Source of the DNA: Malania oleifera
Lineage: Eukaryota > Streptophyta > Magnoliopsida > Santalales > Ximeniaceae
Reading direction: 5' to 3'
Assembly (NCBI RefSeq): GCF_029873635.1
Contig: NC_080422.1
Coordinates: 12,059,764 to 12,123,763 of the forward strand
DNA: 64,000 nt
Part shown: positions 1 to 12,329 of the stretch, piece by piece
Position numbering within the stretch: the stretch's first letter is position 1
How the letters are laid out: the number at the start of each line of letters is the position of its first letter
Program-made: the position numbers and the translations under genes
Notes under the pieces: model-generated
The model's database searches: none
The model's input: only the letters and a program-made list of their open reading frames with translations
Told to the model about the DNA's origin: nothing

Positions 1-438
1 GGGTTAAGGACCTTAGTGAATATTCCTAGGAGCCCAGGTAAGATATAGTTCAGAAAATTATGAGTATGTAGGTTTAGAGAAATATAATTGATTTATTGGA
101 AATATATATATGTAATATTTTCGAATTTTGAGGATAGTACGCAGAGGGCGTGGGAGTGGAATTGGAGACAAGCCTCCCAGTCAATTAGGTAAAGGAAATA
201 TGCTATACAAGTAAATTAAGAAATATTATTAGTAAATTATAGTATTTGTTTATTAAAGTACAGGGTATAAATTATACACTTTTCCAGATTTTAGAACATG
301 AGTTTTATTAATTGTGTGGCCTGAGTAGATATTTGTTTAGTACAAAATTTATATAGTATTTCAGAATATCATGATTTACAGTGTTTTTGCATAGAAACAT
401 GTTTTATTGGTTTTTACAGAATTAAGAATTACAGTGTA
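1..438 (+). mobile_element. Tekay-like LTR, copy 1, left piece
   Basis: This non-coding stretch matches part of the solo LTR at 8053-21272. Shared landmarks are the 'aggtaa-ggaaatatgct' segment near 185 and the 'gtgtggcctgagtagatatt' segment near 317 (compare 8655 and 8770). It continues at 5693 after a nested insertion, and its beginning lies left of the window. The Tekay (Del) assignment is inferred from the LTR end cgttaca and from similarity to the LTR at 23612-26102, which abuts recognisable gypsy sequence. No coding capacity is seen. Confidence 0.75.
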
Positions 439-1282
439 TGTTAATTCAGGTGTAACCCCAAGAGGGGGGTGAATTGGATATTTTAAAAAATCTTTAATTT
501 TATTTTACCACTTAATCCCTATTACAATATTTAACAAATTAATTGCAGGGGTTTGAAATTTATTCAAATTATTATCTTAATAAATTCTATTTTACATAAT
601 TAATTATCAAGTGCATGTGAGGTTATTTAACATACACACATGCAAGATATGTAATGAAATGTGTTGCGAAAATAAAAAGGAGTAAAGGAAGAGTGAAGAC
701 AAATATAGTTTTTACGAGCTTCAGCCAACCCGGCCTACATCCTCGCCTTGAGCAACCCACTCAAGGATTCCACTAAATCCCTACTCCTTTAACCAGGACG
801 GAGCTTCCCTTACAATCCGCTACTTACACGAGGCACATCTTCCTCATCACCTGGTTCACAACCCGAACCGTGATTACAATATAAAATTTAAAATCTGCAA
901 AAAACTCAATATTACTTCTAACAAAACTAGTGAGTACAATGGAAATTCGTAACACATATCCATATGATAAAACTTGAAGTTCAGTATGTATGTAATGATG
1001 TAATTGTTATATGAATGATACGCTTCACAAAATTTCCCTATGATCAAATTTCCCAAGATAATTATATAAGTAAATGCTTTGGAGAACTTAGGGTTTTAGT
1101 TCAACTTACTAGATGCAAGAATACCGAATGTGATCTTATTAAAAAATTGGTTTTGAATATTATGAAGATCTAAGTTCTTACTATCAAATAATTTGTGAAG
1201 TTGAATCTTTGAATAAATAAAAGACTTTGAATATTGCAAAGATTTTAAACACTACTTAGAACAAAACCAAGCCTTAGTCCCA

Positions 1283-2610
1283 CTAAGTGGGGTCGGCTAT
1301 ATGAATCCTTTTCCTCCAATTTATGCAATCATGGACCATTTCTTTTGATAGATTCAAGGATATTAAATCCTTACTCACTATCTCCTCCCAAGTTATTTTA
1401 GGTCTACCCCTACCCCTTCTACTGCCCCCCACAGTAACTAAGTCACTCTTCCTCACAGGTGCACTATAAGCCCTATGTTGCAAGTGTCCATACCATCTGA
1501 GTCGTCCCTCCCTTATCTTATCTCCTATAGGAGCTACACCTAACTTACCACGAATATGTTCATTCATTAATTTATCTTTCAATGTTATACCACTCATCCA
1601 TCTAAGCATCCTCATCTCGGTAACTTTTACTTTTTGGATATTATGCTTCTTCGTCACCTAATATTCTGATCCATATAGCATAGCTGGTCTTATAGCTGTC
1701 CTATAAAACTTTCATTTCAATTTTAAGGGTATTCTACGATCACATAGAACACTTGAAGCACTTCTCCATTTTACCCAACCGGCTTTAACTCTATGCATTA
1801 CATCATCTTCAATTTCTCCTTCAGATTGCATAATAGATCCAAGGTATCGAAATCTACAAGTGCTATTTATTTCTTCATCATCAAGTTTAACTTTGTCTCC
1901 AATATTCCTCCAATCATTACTAAAATTACATTTCATATATTCTGTTTTATTTCTACTTATCTTAAAGCCTCTAGATTCCAAAGTTTCTCTCCATAATTCT
2001 AACTTAGCCACTACTCCATCCCTAGTTTCGTCAAATAATACAATATCATTCGCAAAAAACATACACCATGGAACCTCCTTTTGAATACTCTTAGTCAATT
2101 GGTCCATCACTAAAGCAAAAAGATATGGACTCAAAGCAGATCCTTGATGTACACCTATGGTAATTAGAAATTCTCTAGTTTCTCCATCTATAGTCTTTAC
2201 ACTAGTCATTACTCCATTGTACATATCCTTAATGACATCGGTATGCCTACAACATACGCCCTTTTTTTCTAAAACCCACCATAGAACTTCCCTAGGTATC
2301 CTATTATATGCTTTCTCAAGGTCAATAAATATCATATGCAAGTCCCTCTTCTTTTCCCTAAAATTTTCCATTAATCTTCTTAAAAGATAAATAGCTTCTG
2401 TGGTAGATCTCCCAGGCATAAAACCAAATTGATTTTTGAGATCTTCGTTTCTAACCTTAATCTTTGTTTAACTACTCTTTCCCATAGTTTCATCGTATGA
2501 CTCATAAGTTTAATTCTACAATAATTATTACAATTTTGAATATCTCCTTTATTTTTGTATATAGGTATTAAAGTGTTTTTTCTATAGGTATTAAAGTGTT
2601 TTTTCTCCAT
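1283..2610 (-). pseudogene. RTE LINE reverse transcriptase and C-terminus (broken)
   Basis: Reading right to left, a segment at 1712-2419 carries reverse transcriptase blocks: a stretch containing FIDLEKAYNRIPRE, the block around GVHQGSALSPYLFAL, and the catalytic box, which reads FANDIVLF (near 2037-2062) where FADD is expected. A second frame at 1283-1657 carries the conserved C-terminal block MRMLRWM..GVAPIGDKIRE.RLRWYGHLQHR. Loss of the first aspartate of the FADD pair should abolish polymerisation independently of the frame breaks. AYN in place of the usual AYD is a second substitution in the first conserved block. Confidence 0.85.
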
Positions 2611-2879
2611 TCATTTGACATTTTCTTAGTTTTTACAATTGTATTAAATAAATTAGTTAACCATATAATACCGTTATCACCCAAGCATTTTTAAACTTCA
2701 ATTGGGATGTTATCTGCTCCCATAGCTTTCCCATTTTTCATCTTTTTTAGTGCAAACTTAACTTTGTTAACTCTAATTTTGTGAATAAATCTTATATTTT
2801 TAGTCTTTTCCTCATTTGACAATTCTAAATTTAAGCCTTCTATTTGATTTTCATTAAACAACTTACTAAAGTAACTTCG

Positions 2880-4389
2880 TCATCTTTCTTTAATATCTTC
2901 GTCCTTAACCAAGACAATATCATCCTCACTTTTTATACATTTTACATTTCCTAAGTCTTTGTTCTTCCTTTCTCTAACTTTAGCAAGTTTAAATATATCT
3001 CTTTCCCCTTCTTTTGTACCTAATCTATCATACAAACTATTAAATGATCTATATTTAGCTTCACTAACGGCCCTTTTTGCATCTTTTCTTGCCTCCTTAT
3101 ATTTTTCAAAGTTATCTCTGTTTCTACATTTTTTCCACATTTTATACCAAATTCTTTTTGTCTTTATGATATTTTGTACATCTTTATCCCACCACCAACT
3201 TTCTTTGCTATTTGAGAATCTTCCCCTTGATTCACCTAAAATCTCTTTTGCTATCTTTTTAATAGAGCTAACTAATCTATTCCAAAGAGTATTTGAATCT
3301 ATCCCATCCTCTAAGGTCCAATCCCCATCTTTGATCATTTTATCTTTAAATATTATTATATTTTCTCCTTTTAGGTTCTACCATCTAGTTCTTCTACACT
3401 GGTTTATTTTATCCTTTTTCTTCCATTTTTTAATGCATATATCTAACATTAAGACTCTATGTTGTGTGGTTAGACTTTCACCTGGAATAACTTTACAATC
3501 CTTGCATGATAAACGATATACCCTCCTAGTTAAAAAAAAATCTATTTGACTTCTATTTTGTCCACTTTTAAAGGTTACTAAGTGTTCTTCTCTCTTCTTA
3601 AAGCAAGTATTCATTATACTAAAATCATATGACATAGCAAAGTCTAAGATCATCTCCCCAGACTCATTTTGGTCTCCATATCCACATCCTCTATGTATCC
3701 TCTCATAATTTTTATTATCTCTTCCAATATGTCCATTCAGATCTCCTCCTATAAATATTTTCTCAGTCCCTGGTATGCCTTGTATAATACTATCCATATC
3801 TTCCCAAATTTGTCTCTTAAGATTTTCTGCTAATCCAACATGAGGAGCATAAGCACTAATGATATTTATTATCTCTTGTCTGAATACCATCTTGATTTTT
3901 ATAATTCTATCCCTTACTCTAGTTACATCCACAACGCTATCTTTTAAGTTTTTGTTTATAATCATGCCTACTCCATTCTTATGTTTTTCTTTTCCAGTGT
4001 ACCAAAGTTTAAATCCCGATTTATCGATTTCTCTAGCTTTCTCCCCCACCCATTTAGTTTCTTGAAGGCAATATATTAATTCTTCTTCTAGTCATTGTAT
4101 CCACAATTTCCATGCTTTTACCCAAAAGTGTCCCTATATTCCAAGTTGCTAATGTAATCCTAGTTTCCCGAATTAATGTCTTTACCTTCCCACGTCCAGA
4201 ATGATGCAGGAACCCTCGCATATTTGACACTGTACCTGGGCGCCAACACGGCGCGTCGCTTAAGGGCGACGACCTAGCCAACCCTCGCCCACTTTTTGCT
4301 ACACCCGTGTGGTTCAAGTGCAACGCGTCGCTCGTAGGGGATGCCCCAGAAAATATTCGGTATGGATTCATATCATAATGATCTGACAA
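2880..4389 (-). pseudogene. RTE LINE endonuclease and linker (broken)
   Basis: 3378-4049 encodes most of an exonuclease-endonuclease-phosphatase fold. The motifs GGDLNGHIGRD, SQIDFFLTRR and the late histidine in TTQHRVLMLD are visible. The N-terminal part of the domain (around ATWNIGTLLGKSMEI) lies in another frame at 4054-4389, with a frameshift near 4052-4075 just before the CLQETKW metal-binding motif. 2880-3338 holds the linker between endonuclease and reverse transcriptase. The enzyme would nick target DNA for target-primed reverse transcription. Confidence 0.82.
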
Positions 4390-4984
4390 ATTTTACGCTG
4401 GCTATCAGCTACAAATTTTAAACACTGCTTGTCACACAAAATTTCTCACAAATATATATTAAGAACCTTTAGACTTTTCAATCAAGTAGATTTTGCAATA
4501 ACAAAGTATTGAGCCTTTGAATGAAAATAAGAACTTGAAGATCACCAAATATTCAATGTTTAGAAAATCCTTTCACAATTTTTTTATTTTATTTTATGTA
4601 ACAACACAAGGATTTTTCTTTTTCAATAAGAGTAATAGATGTATGAGTATGAGATATGAAAAATCTTCAAGATATCTATATATTGAAAACACAAACCAAT
4701 CCCTTGTTTCCCAAACCTCAATCACTAGAGCTTGCTTTCAAGATATGTAGATGAAATCCCTTCGAAAAGCTGAGATGATTTGCCTAAACTTGATGAATAT
4801 AGTTGGAGTGCAGGCAATTGTATTGCAATATGATCAAGTTTCTCAACATTATCCAAAGAGTTGGGGCACTAGGGTTTAGAGGTTCATTATATAGGTAATC
4901 TTGGCCTTAAAATAAGTTCTGATTGTTGGATCAAATTGATCAAGTGTATAACCTGCGTGTTCTCTCGCTAAAGATCAAAATTTT

Positions 4985-5250
4985 AAACTTCCCGCAGGTT
5001 TAGACAACTGAAGATTAGGGTTCAGACGTCTGATGTTCCTTAAAGCTTTGAAAATTTGAATTAGACACAGGGTCAGACGATTGAACTTAAGGTTCAGACG
5101 TCTGAAGGTATTCTGCTTTTTCTGTGTTTCAACAATTAATTCTTCAGACGACTGAACTAATTTTTCAGTCTTCTAAGGAAATTCTTCAGACGTCTGAAGT
5201 TGCATCTTCAGATGTTTGAGGGTAATCCTCAATCGTCTGGGTAGTCCAAC
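4985..5250. repeat. TCAGACGTCTGA palindrome cluster in the solo LTR
   Basis: About eight intact or mutated copies of the 12-bp palindrome TCAGACGTCTGA occur in roughly 260 bp, for example near 5024, 5092, 5145 and 5187. They sit about 100-360 bp upstream of the minus-strand TATA-like site. The core GACGTC contains ACGT, the core bound by plant bZIP factors. A regulatory role is inferred from the spacing. Confidence 0.7.
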
Positions 5251-5692
5251 TTCAGTTTTTTTTATATTTTAATTTCAATAACCATTTTTGCTTTCTTGCT
5301 TTGCTTCTTCATAAAATATTTTCTAAGATTTTAAATAGAGTCTCTAAGTCAATGAATAACTCCTAAAAGATTTTCATTAGATGCATGAGTCCTAAGGTCA
5401 GTCTAAGGTATATTTTGAGTTTTGAATTAAATCATATGAAATATGTAAATACATTCAGTTCTAAATACCCATTCCCATGACAATCTTGATCTTAACGCTT
5501 GCATCTTCATTCTTCTACTCTTTTAGTTTCATGGATTGTGCCAAGATGTATATACTTTAATCCTCATGGCTTCCATGACTTTCTAACCTTCCGTGCATGC
5601 TAAATATTGTTCCTGTTCACAATCTCAATGCACAGATCAAATACTAAGTGATTTGTCATTATCAAAACAGGATTGGACTCATAGAGTCAACA

Positions 5693-6896
5693 GTGTATAT
5701 ATAGACAGATATATCTTACAGACCGATATTTACCATACATATATTTTACAAATATTACACAGAAAAGTATTTTACAGTATTTATAGAATGCCATGATTTC
5801 TAAAACCATATTACTCAGACATTACAGATTATTTCAGTAAAATATTACAATTATTTTAGTCATATATTATAGTATTTTCATATCAGATTTATAGTGTTAT
5901 GGTTATTTTGGAATCATGATGAAAACAGTAGGATATCTATAGAAATAATATATATAGTATCAGAACCTGATGACTCAAGTTATGTTCAATTAGTAGAGCA
6001 CAGTATAGTTACTAGTATAGATCAAAGTGCAACCACACATCTTAGATAGTGTGTGGATGGTTTCCGTCAACCATACCTGGAGGGATTGCAAACTCCCCAA
6101 AAGACTGGGTTGAGGTGGCCGGTTTGACGAGGTAGTTACTAGTTCCGAGCCTAGGAGAGGTTGTAGTTTGGCCGGACTGAGGATTAGTATAGTACAATTG
6201 ACTTACCTGGTAGGCCAACCAGTATTAAGTCCCGCCTAGGGGCCGCACAACCTTGTCATAAGGGGTTAAACCATAATGTACAATTTTCCAGGGTAAACAT
6301 CTCAGTTATGTATATGTATATAGATTCATAGAATAACAACAGATAAAGTATGATACTAGAAGTATGAAAAGTAGAAAATTCAGATATTATAGTTATACTT
6401 TACACTATAATAAATGCAAGTTATACTATATATTGATTTACCAGCTTCTACAATTTTAGATATTGTCAGTATAATATTTATGAAACTCAGTCGCCACACA
6501 CTAGTAATAGCATATTTTCTCTTACTGAGCGTTGTCTCATCCCAGTGATTTAACATTTTTCAGGTGATCCAGCTAGGCGAGCAGATCAGACTTACAAATA
6601 GAGAGATCTTTTGTACTGCCCTGTTTATAGGATAAGTGTAATCAGGGGATTATATTTTTGAGTAGATGATACTGGGGTGATGTGTAAATATGTATGTATG
6701 GTTTGGGAACAATGAATTTTGGTATTGTAAGTATGGGTGTATAACTATTTATTTTCCACTGCATAGGTGTATCAATTTGTGTACAGGGATACCTCAGTGC
6801 CCATCTGGGGCCTGAGATATTATAGCAGGTATTACAGGGGTATCAGAGTAATTTATATATATAAAAAAAAAACGGTGTAATTTTTGGATTGTTACA
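5693..6896 (+). mobile_element. Tekay-like LTR, copy 1, right piece
   Basis: This resumes the LTR broken at 438, beginning with the duplicated gtgta. It parallels 8800-9739 and 20788-21272: the 'gtgtgg..accgtcaa', 'gttgaggtggccggtttgacgag' and 'ttactgagcgttgtctcatc' segments occur in both. It ends gttaca at 6891-6896, the same terminus as copy 2. The target duplication cannot be checked because the other end is outside the window. Confidence 0.78.
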
Positions 6897-8047
6897 GAAA
6901 ATATTAAATTCGGATATTAAATTTAAATTTGTATAATTCAAATAAATTAAAACGTGCTTCAAATTTGTATTAAATTTCTTTCAAGTTCATATAAGTTTAA
7001 ATTCATGTCTCAAAAGTCATGTTTTTGAGCACCAACCAATTATTATTTAAGTCATTTTGAATGTTACACACACAAGTGAATTCTACAACCACATGAGTCT
7101 TACATTAATCATTTGCTAAAAACAAGATGATGTTAGGGTCTATCTAGTTATGAAAGTTTCTTGTTTTTTTTTTTTTTTTTTAATTATAAAAAAGAAGCTT
7201 ATTCTTATTTTTAAAAAAATTTATCTTCAAAATATAGAAAATAAATCGATGTGTTTCGACGTGTAAAATAGTTTAATTTTTTTATTTCTAAAAGTTTTTA
7301 AATAATTTCAAAATCACACATTGTTTCCCAAATTCATGAAAATTATGTAAGAAATAATTTTTTTTAAAAACAAATAAAAAAAGGATATTTTCCAACTTTT
7401 AATATAGATTTAAAAAATAGAAAGTAATGATGTTAGGGTCTATCTAGTTATGAAAGTTTCTTGTTTATTTTTTTTTTAAATTATAAAAAGAAGCTTATTT
7501 TTATTTTTAAAAATTTTATCTTCAAAATATAGAAAATAATTCGATATGTTTCGACATGTAAAATAGTTTATTTTTTTATTTCTAAAAGTTTTTAAATAAT
7601 TACAAAATCACACATTGTTTCCCAAATTCATAAAAATTATATAAGAAATAATTTTTTTAAATTCCCAAATTCATAAAAATTATATAAGAAATAATTTTTT
7701 TTTAAAAAAAATAAAAAAAGATATTTTCCAACTTTTAATACAAATTTAAAAAATAGAAAGTAAAGTTATATTTTTTATTATTTTAAAAATTATTAATGAA
7801 AAATAAAACTATTTTAATAAATAAAAATTTGCAATGCCTTTTATTATTTTCGAATGTTTTATACAAAATATTGCAAAACTAAGCGAATTTTAATAATTTT
7901 TTAAAAACTTAAAAATGAAAATAAATAGTCTCCCACAATTAAACACCTCTTTAAGTTTTGTTCACTTTTCCTGCACGAAAAAGTAAACATATATCCAAAA
8001 TTAAGGGTAGCAAAATGGGCCAATGATCGGGTCATAAATAGGTGGGA
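6897..8047. other. AT-rich intergenic stretch with tandem duplication
   Basis: No gene is visible. A unit of about 300 bp beginning 'tgatgttagggtctatctag' occurs at 7127-7427 and again at 7428-7760. The second copy contains its own 41-bp internal duplication ('cccaaattcataaaaatta', 7621 and 7662). The remainder is A/T homopolymer-rich. A sequence near 8003-8045 with 'gggtagcaaaatgggcc' resembles the ends of some plant hAT elements, but no matching right end was found. Confidence 0.7.
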
Positions 8048-8079
8048 CTTAATGTAATAGCCCGGAAAATTTTATACAG

Positions 8080-8275
8080 GGCCTCGTCGATGAACACAGG
8101 GAGTTTGTCGATAAGGGCATGAGGAGGCCTTGTCGACGAAGCCATGTCTCATCGATGAGGAGATACCAAGAAAGGGTTTAAGGCTGACTGAAACTCGTCG
8201 ACGAGGGAATAGGTTCATCGACGAAATTACTTAAGGACTCGTCGACGAGGTGATGTGTCTCTTCGACGAATCTGG
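8080..8275. repeat. CTCGTCGACGAG palindrome cluster
   Basis: About eight intact or decayed copies of CTCGTCGACGAG lie in 190 bp ending just before the TATA-like box at 8278. Intact copies occur near 8199 and 8239. Decayed copies show C-to-T or G-to-A changes, for example catcgatgag. The placement is the same as in the Sirevirus LTRs although the palindrome differs. Confidence 0.72.
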
Positions 8276-9234
8276 CTCCATAAATAGTGAAAACTCAAAT
8301 TTTTGGATGAATTTTCAGGACAAACTCTCCCTTTCTCTCTCTAAAAAGCCCTCACTCCTTCTCTCTTCAATCCTGACCCCATTTCTCGTCGGATTGAAGA
8401 TCTGAGGCCACCACGACGCTCCTGGTGAAGTTCTCTGCAAGTCTACCAGGGCTGATCGTGGGGAGAAGTTGGTTTGGAATTCATCTCAAATCCAGGGTAA
8501 GGTATTTTATTTAGATTATGTCTTCCTCTTAGTTATAAGAAATGCTATAGGTAAGAAAATACTGATGTTTTGTTCTGGGGGATGTTGTTTTCAGGGTGTT
8601 GAGTGGAGAACCCTGCGGGTGTAGGGCCAGAATTCAGCAGGGGGTTTTTTCAGAAATTAGGTAAGGGAAATATGCTATGTTAGGAATTTTTATAATGCTA
8701 TCAAAGATTTTACACATATGTATATACCAGCTTATTACCCAGTTTTACAGAATATAAGTTTTAAATGTCTGTGTGGCCTGAGTAGATATTTATGTGATGA
8801 AGAACTTATATAGTTTTTACAGTGTATCATACTATACAGAATACATAGATATAGACAGTATATTAGAGATATTTATCAAGAACAGTATATTACAGTTTTA
8901 CTTAAATCAGTATGTTATAGTTTTATACAGATCAGTATATCACAGATATTTATCGAGAATAGTATGTTACAGTTTTACTCAGTAAGTATGTTATAGTTTT
9001 ATACAGATCAGTATATTACAGATATTTATCCAGAATAGTATATTACAGTTTTACTCAGATCAGTATATTATAGCTTTATTCAGAACAGTATATACAATAT
9101 TTATAGTATGTCATGTTTCCTACTACCATAAAATTCAGAGTATACAGATACAGAATACAGAGATTACAGTATTTATAGTACAAAAGATGGCATTATGGTA
9201 ATTTTGGAAACATAATGAAAACAATAAAAGAGTA

Positions 9235-9237
<3 letters not shown>

Positions 9238-9273
<36 letters not shown>
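9238..9273. repeat. (TA)n microsatellite
   Basis: This is a run of about 18 TA dinucleotides inside the Tekay-like solo LTR. Copy 1 has only a short 'atatatag' at the corresponding place (about 5948), so the repeat expanded after the copies separated. Confidence 0.9.
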
Positions 9274-9277
<4 letters not shown>

Positions 9278-9739
9278 TCAGATCCCTGAGGAATTATTAC
9301 AGACAGATACAGATAAAGAATACAGAGCACGGTACCGTTGCTATATATAGATAGAGTGCAACCACATATCTCAAATAGTGTGTGGGTACCGTCAATCGTG
9401 CTCGAAGAGTATGCAGCTCCCCAGTTAGCTGGGTTGGGGGGGGGGGGGCGGTTTGACGAGGTAGTACTTAGTCCCAAGCCTAGGAGTGGATGCAGTTTGG
9501 CCGGACTGAGGTAGTGTAGAGTATAGTGACTTATCTGGAGGGCCGACCAGATTAAGTCCCGCCTACGAGCCCCACAACCCTGTCATGAGGGGTCAAATCA
9601 TGACATCCAGAATTCCAAGGATAAAGAGCATAGTTATGTATATGTATACAATTTTACAACTTTTGTTATATATAGTATGATATTAGCAGTATGAATGATA
9701 GAAAGTTCAGATGATACATATATATTTAAGCTACTATAC

Positions 9740-11635
9740 TGAAATTAGGAATAACTTCCCAAGAGAGGGGGTGAATTGGAATCTTTTTAATTTGATGATA
9801 TTTAATTTTTTTAAGATACTAAAGACACAACAAATAATTTATAAGCACACTTTAGAATACTTGTAATTTAAATGAACAAGACAATCAATAAAGCTAAAAT
9901 AATTCAATCACTCAATCAAGGATAATTTTGCTTTTGTTGATTTCCCTGTAAATGTTTATCACCTTCTTTGAATTAGATTTTAATATGCATTTCTCTTGAT
10001 TAAGATTTTTGCAGATTAACCAACATACTCCTTTTTGGGTTTCCGCAAACGTTTAATCGAAATGTACTCTCTAAATACCAAGAGTCTTTGTTTCTTTCTC
10101 TTTGGAACTTGTAACCTGCACTTTGAAATTATACAACTCAGCAAGTATAGTATGTAAAATAGAGAGAAAGATACAAGATTTTTACAAGATTCGGCTTCAA
10201 CACAGTTTACGTCCTCGCCCTTCGCAAAATACCAAAGGATTCCACTATAGCAGTTCCGTTACCGGGTGGAACAACGCCTGTTTACAACCACTCCTTTAGT
10301 CAAGGCTAGAGGCCGCCTTCTCCAAACAATATGCACTTGTTTGGTCAATGTTCCAATAGTCTGGAATCGTTCAAAATCTACAAGAGAAATATCAAAATCT
10401 AGTATACAAGAGAAGCTCACACAAAGAGCAGATTAGTACAAATCAAAACTATGTACTTCAAAAGATAAAATATCAAGAATGAAATAAACTTTTGAAGCTT
10501 TTCAAAGAATTCACCAAAATCCTTTTCTCCAGATGAGAAATCAATAATTCTTCAGGATTTGATGAACAAAAGATCACAACAACAATTCTTTCAGCTTTGC
10601 AAGAGGTTGAGTAAAAGAGATTTTGAGAGCAAGAGAGCTTTCAGAGAATTTCAATGCTGGGATAAATTTTTGATTCACAAGAACCATGTATTTATAGGCT
10701 TCCAAGTAGGTTTCGTTGTTACAAGAGTTTCCTTAAAGAGTTTCCCAAGTTGTTAGAAAATTTGGGTTTCAAACGGCTACAATTTAATAATAAGAGTTTT
10801 AAAATTTTTGCCCGTTGAACAGTGTTAAGACGTTTGAAGTGTCGAGGTCAGTCGTCTGAAGTTTCTTAAACCCTTAAAAAATAGAACTGGATACAGGATC
10901 AGATGTCTGAAGTCAAGGTTCAGACGTCTGATGTCAGGGTTCAGACGTCTGATGTCAGGGTTCAGACGTCTGATGTCACAAGTTCATATGTCCGAAGTCG
11001 CAAGTTCAGACGTCTGAACTTGCTGCTGCAACTCTCTGTCTGTTCTGGAAATTCTTCAGACGTCTGCACTTAATCTTCAGACGTATGAAGTAATTATTCA
11101 GATGTCTGAACTTAAAGTTCAGTCATCTGAAGTCTCTACTTCAATCATCTGAATTGAAAAGTTCAGTCATCTAAGCTTATTAAAATCTATTTTATCAAAA
11201 AGCGTTCTTTAAAACTGTTTTGCTCTCCTATGAATTTTATAAAAACTTAATACAATATATTTAAATAGGTCTTTAAACCTTGATAATCTCTTAGAAAGAG
11301 TTTCAAAATATATTTCAAAGATATTTTGCCTTTTGAAATACTTACAAATATGTTTCCTAAGCCTTCATGCTTGAGTTCTCTTTGCTCTTGAGATTCTTTG
11401 AACAATTTCCTTGAGCTTCAAATATGTTAGACCCTCTTTGGATCATTGAGAAGTTATCTTCATACTTGACTTATACGTATTCTTCTCTTAAACCATACTT
11501 GAGCTATATTTGAGCTTTGCTTTGAGCCATACTTGATCCATATTTCCTAAAACACCAAAACTCAACCTTTTTCAAGTTAAATTATCCTTTGGTTGTTATC
11601 ACCAAAACCAATTGAAAGACCTTGTTAGACCAACA
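9740..11635 (-). mobile_element. 3' LTR of the Sirevirus-like element
   Basis: This 1896-bp repeat has plus-strand termini TGAAATTAGG and GACCAACA. A minus-strand TATA box (TATAAATA, 10689-10696) lies downstream of the palindrome cluster at 10830-11170. It is 38 bp longer than its partner at 18925-20782, and near 10905-10980 it holds three copies of a ~21-bp unit (ttcagacgtctgatgtcagg) where the partner holds one. Confidence 0.92.
10830..11175. repeat. TCAGACGTCTGA palindrome cluster, 3' LTR
   Basis: Roughly a dozen copies of the palindrome TCAGACGTCTGA or one-base variants occur here, about 140-480 bp upstream of the minus-strand TATA box at 10689-10696. Several are arranged in tandem with spacers of 8-10 bp. 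The equivalent cluster in the other LTR is at 20010-20320. Confidence 0.8.
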
Positions 11636-12105
11636 ATCTCCCCCTTTTTGATGATGACAAACAAGGAGTAAAGATAAAAGATTTATGTAAAATAAATTAC
11701 TCCCCCTTACTATGAATATTAACAAGAAAGTAAAAACAAATACTCCCCTTTGCTAAAAGCCATATGAAATTTTAAGTTCATATATCCATGTAGTTCATAT
11801 ATATCCAAGAACCAGGTTCTCATGTAAATTCACATATATTCATAATCAAGTTCACACATGGATCATCAAAATATGTTGTAGTTTATCCATCAAGATCAAA
11901 GTTTATTCATCAAGATCAAATTTTCATATATGTTTGTAGTTCATTTAGCAATATCAAGTTCACATATAACATTTTTCATTTAGCCTGAAAGTATCTTTTT
12001 TTTAAGTTCACATGTACTTTTACTTAAGTTCACATGTACTTATTCATAATCCATTTACTTTCAGTTTTTATCTTTACTAAGCACTACTCTTACTCCCCCT
12101 TTGTC
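11636..12105 (-). promoter_or_regulatory. Multiple polypurine tracts
   Basis: Read on the minus strand, purine runs AAAAAGGGGGAGAT (11636-11649, abutting the LTR), AAGGGGGAGTA (near 11699-11710), AAAGGGGAGTA (near 11740-11752) and AAAGGGGGAGTAAG (near 12088-12101) recur. The one touching the LTR is the canonical primer for plus-strand DNA synthesis. Extra copies upstream of it are a known Sirevirus trait. Confidence 0.7.
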
Positions 12106-12163
12106 ATTATTCAAAAAGAATAAGTCAATTATAAAGAACCATCAAAAGTCATTCTCTAAAGAG

Positions 12164-12211
<48 letters not shown>
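12164..12211. repeat. (AT)n microsatellite
   Basis: This is a run of about 24 AT dinucleotides between the env-like ORF and the polypurine tracts of the copia element. Confidence 0.9.
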
Positions 12212-12213
<2 letters not shown>

Positions 12214-12329
12214 CCATACAACAAAAAGTTACATTGTAGCAGGAGTACAGATAATTTAAGATACATAAGTTGTGATTCTTTTAAACAAAAAGTTACATAG
12301 GAACCTAAACTAGAGAACATCTAGCTTTC

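Larger units (their letters stand above)
1258..4414 (-). mobile_element. RTE-clade LINE, nearly full length, inactive
   Basis: This is a non-LTR retrotransposon of about 3.16 kb, flanked by a 16-bp target duplication (1242-1257 and 4415-4430, one mismatch, attttaaacact-R-ctt). Its minus-strand 3' end carries the GCCGACCCCACTTAGTGGGA motif typical of plant RTE elements, and no long poly-A. An apurinic endonuclease domain and a reverse transcriptase are recognisable, but the reading frame is broken several times. The length is close to that expected for a complete plant RTE element, so little seems to be missing. Confidence 0.88.
439..5692 (-). mobile_element. Sirevirus-type solo LTR, split by a LINE
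   Basis: On the plus strand it begins TGTTAATTCAGG and ends GAGTCAACA, and it is flanked by a perfect 5-bp duplication gtgta (434-438 and 5693-5697). Without the LINE at 1258-4414 it is about 2.1 kb, close to the 1.9-kb LTRs of the copia element at 9740-20782. It shares with them the 'ccaagagggg-gtgaattgga' terminus and the TCAGACGTCTGA palindrome cluster. There is no internal domain, so it is a solo LTR left by LTR-LTR recombination. Orientation is minus because a TATA-like site (near 4888-4895) lies on the minus-strand downstream side of the palindromes. Confidence 0.85.

Noticed and set aside
2959..3549. 196-codon plus-strand open frame
   Set aside because: Antisense shadow of the LINE endonuclease region on the minus strand.
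4985..5250. CRISPR-like array of regularly spaced palindromes
   Set aside because: Repeats are only 12 bp with short irregular spacers, lie inside LTRs, and this is plant nuclear DNA.
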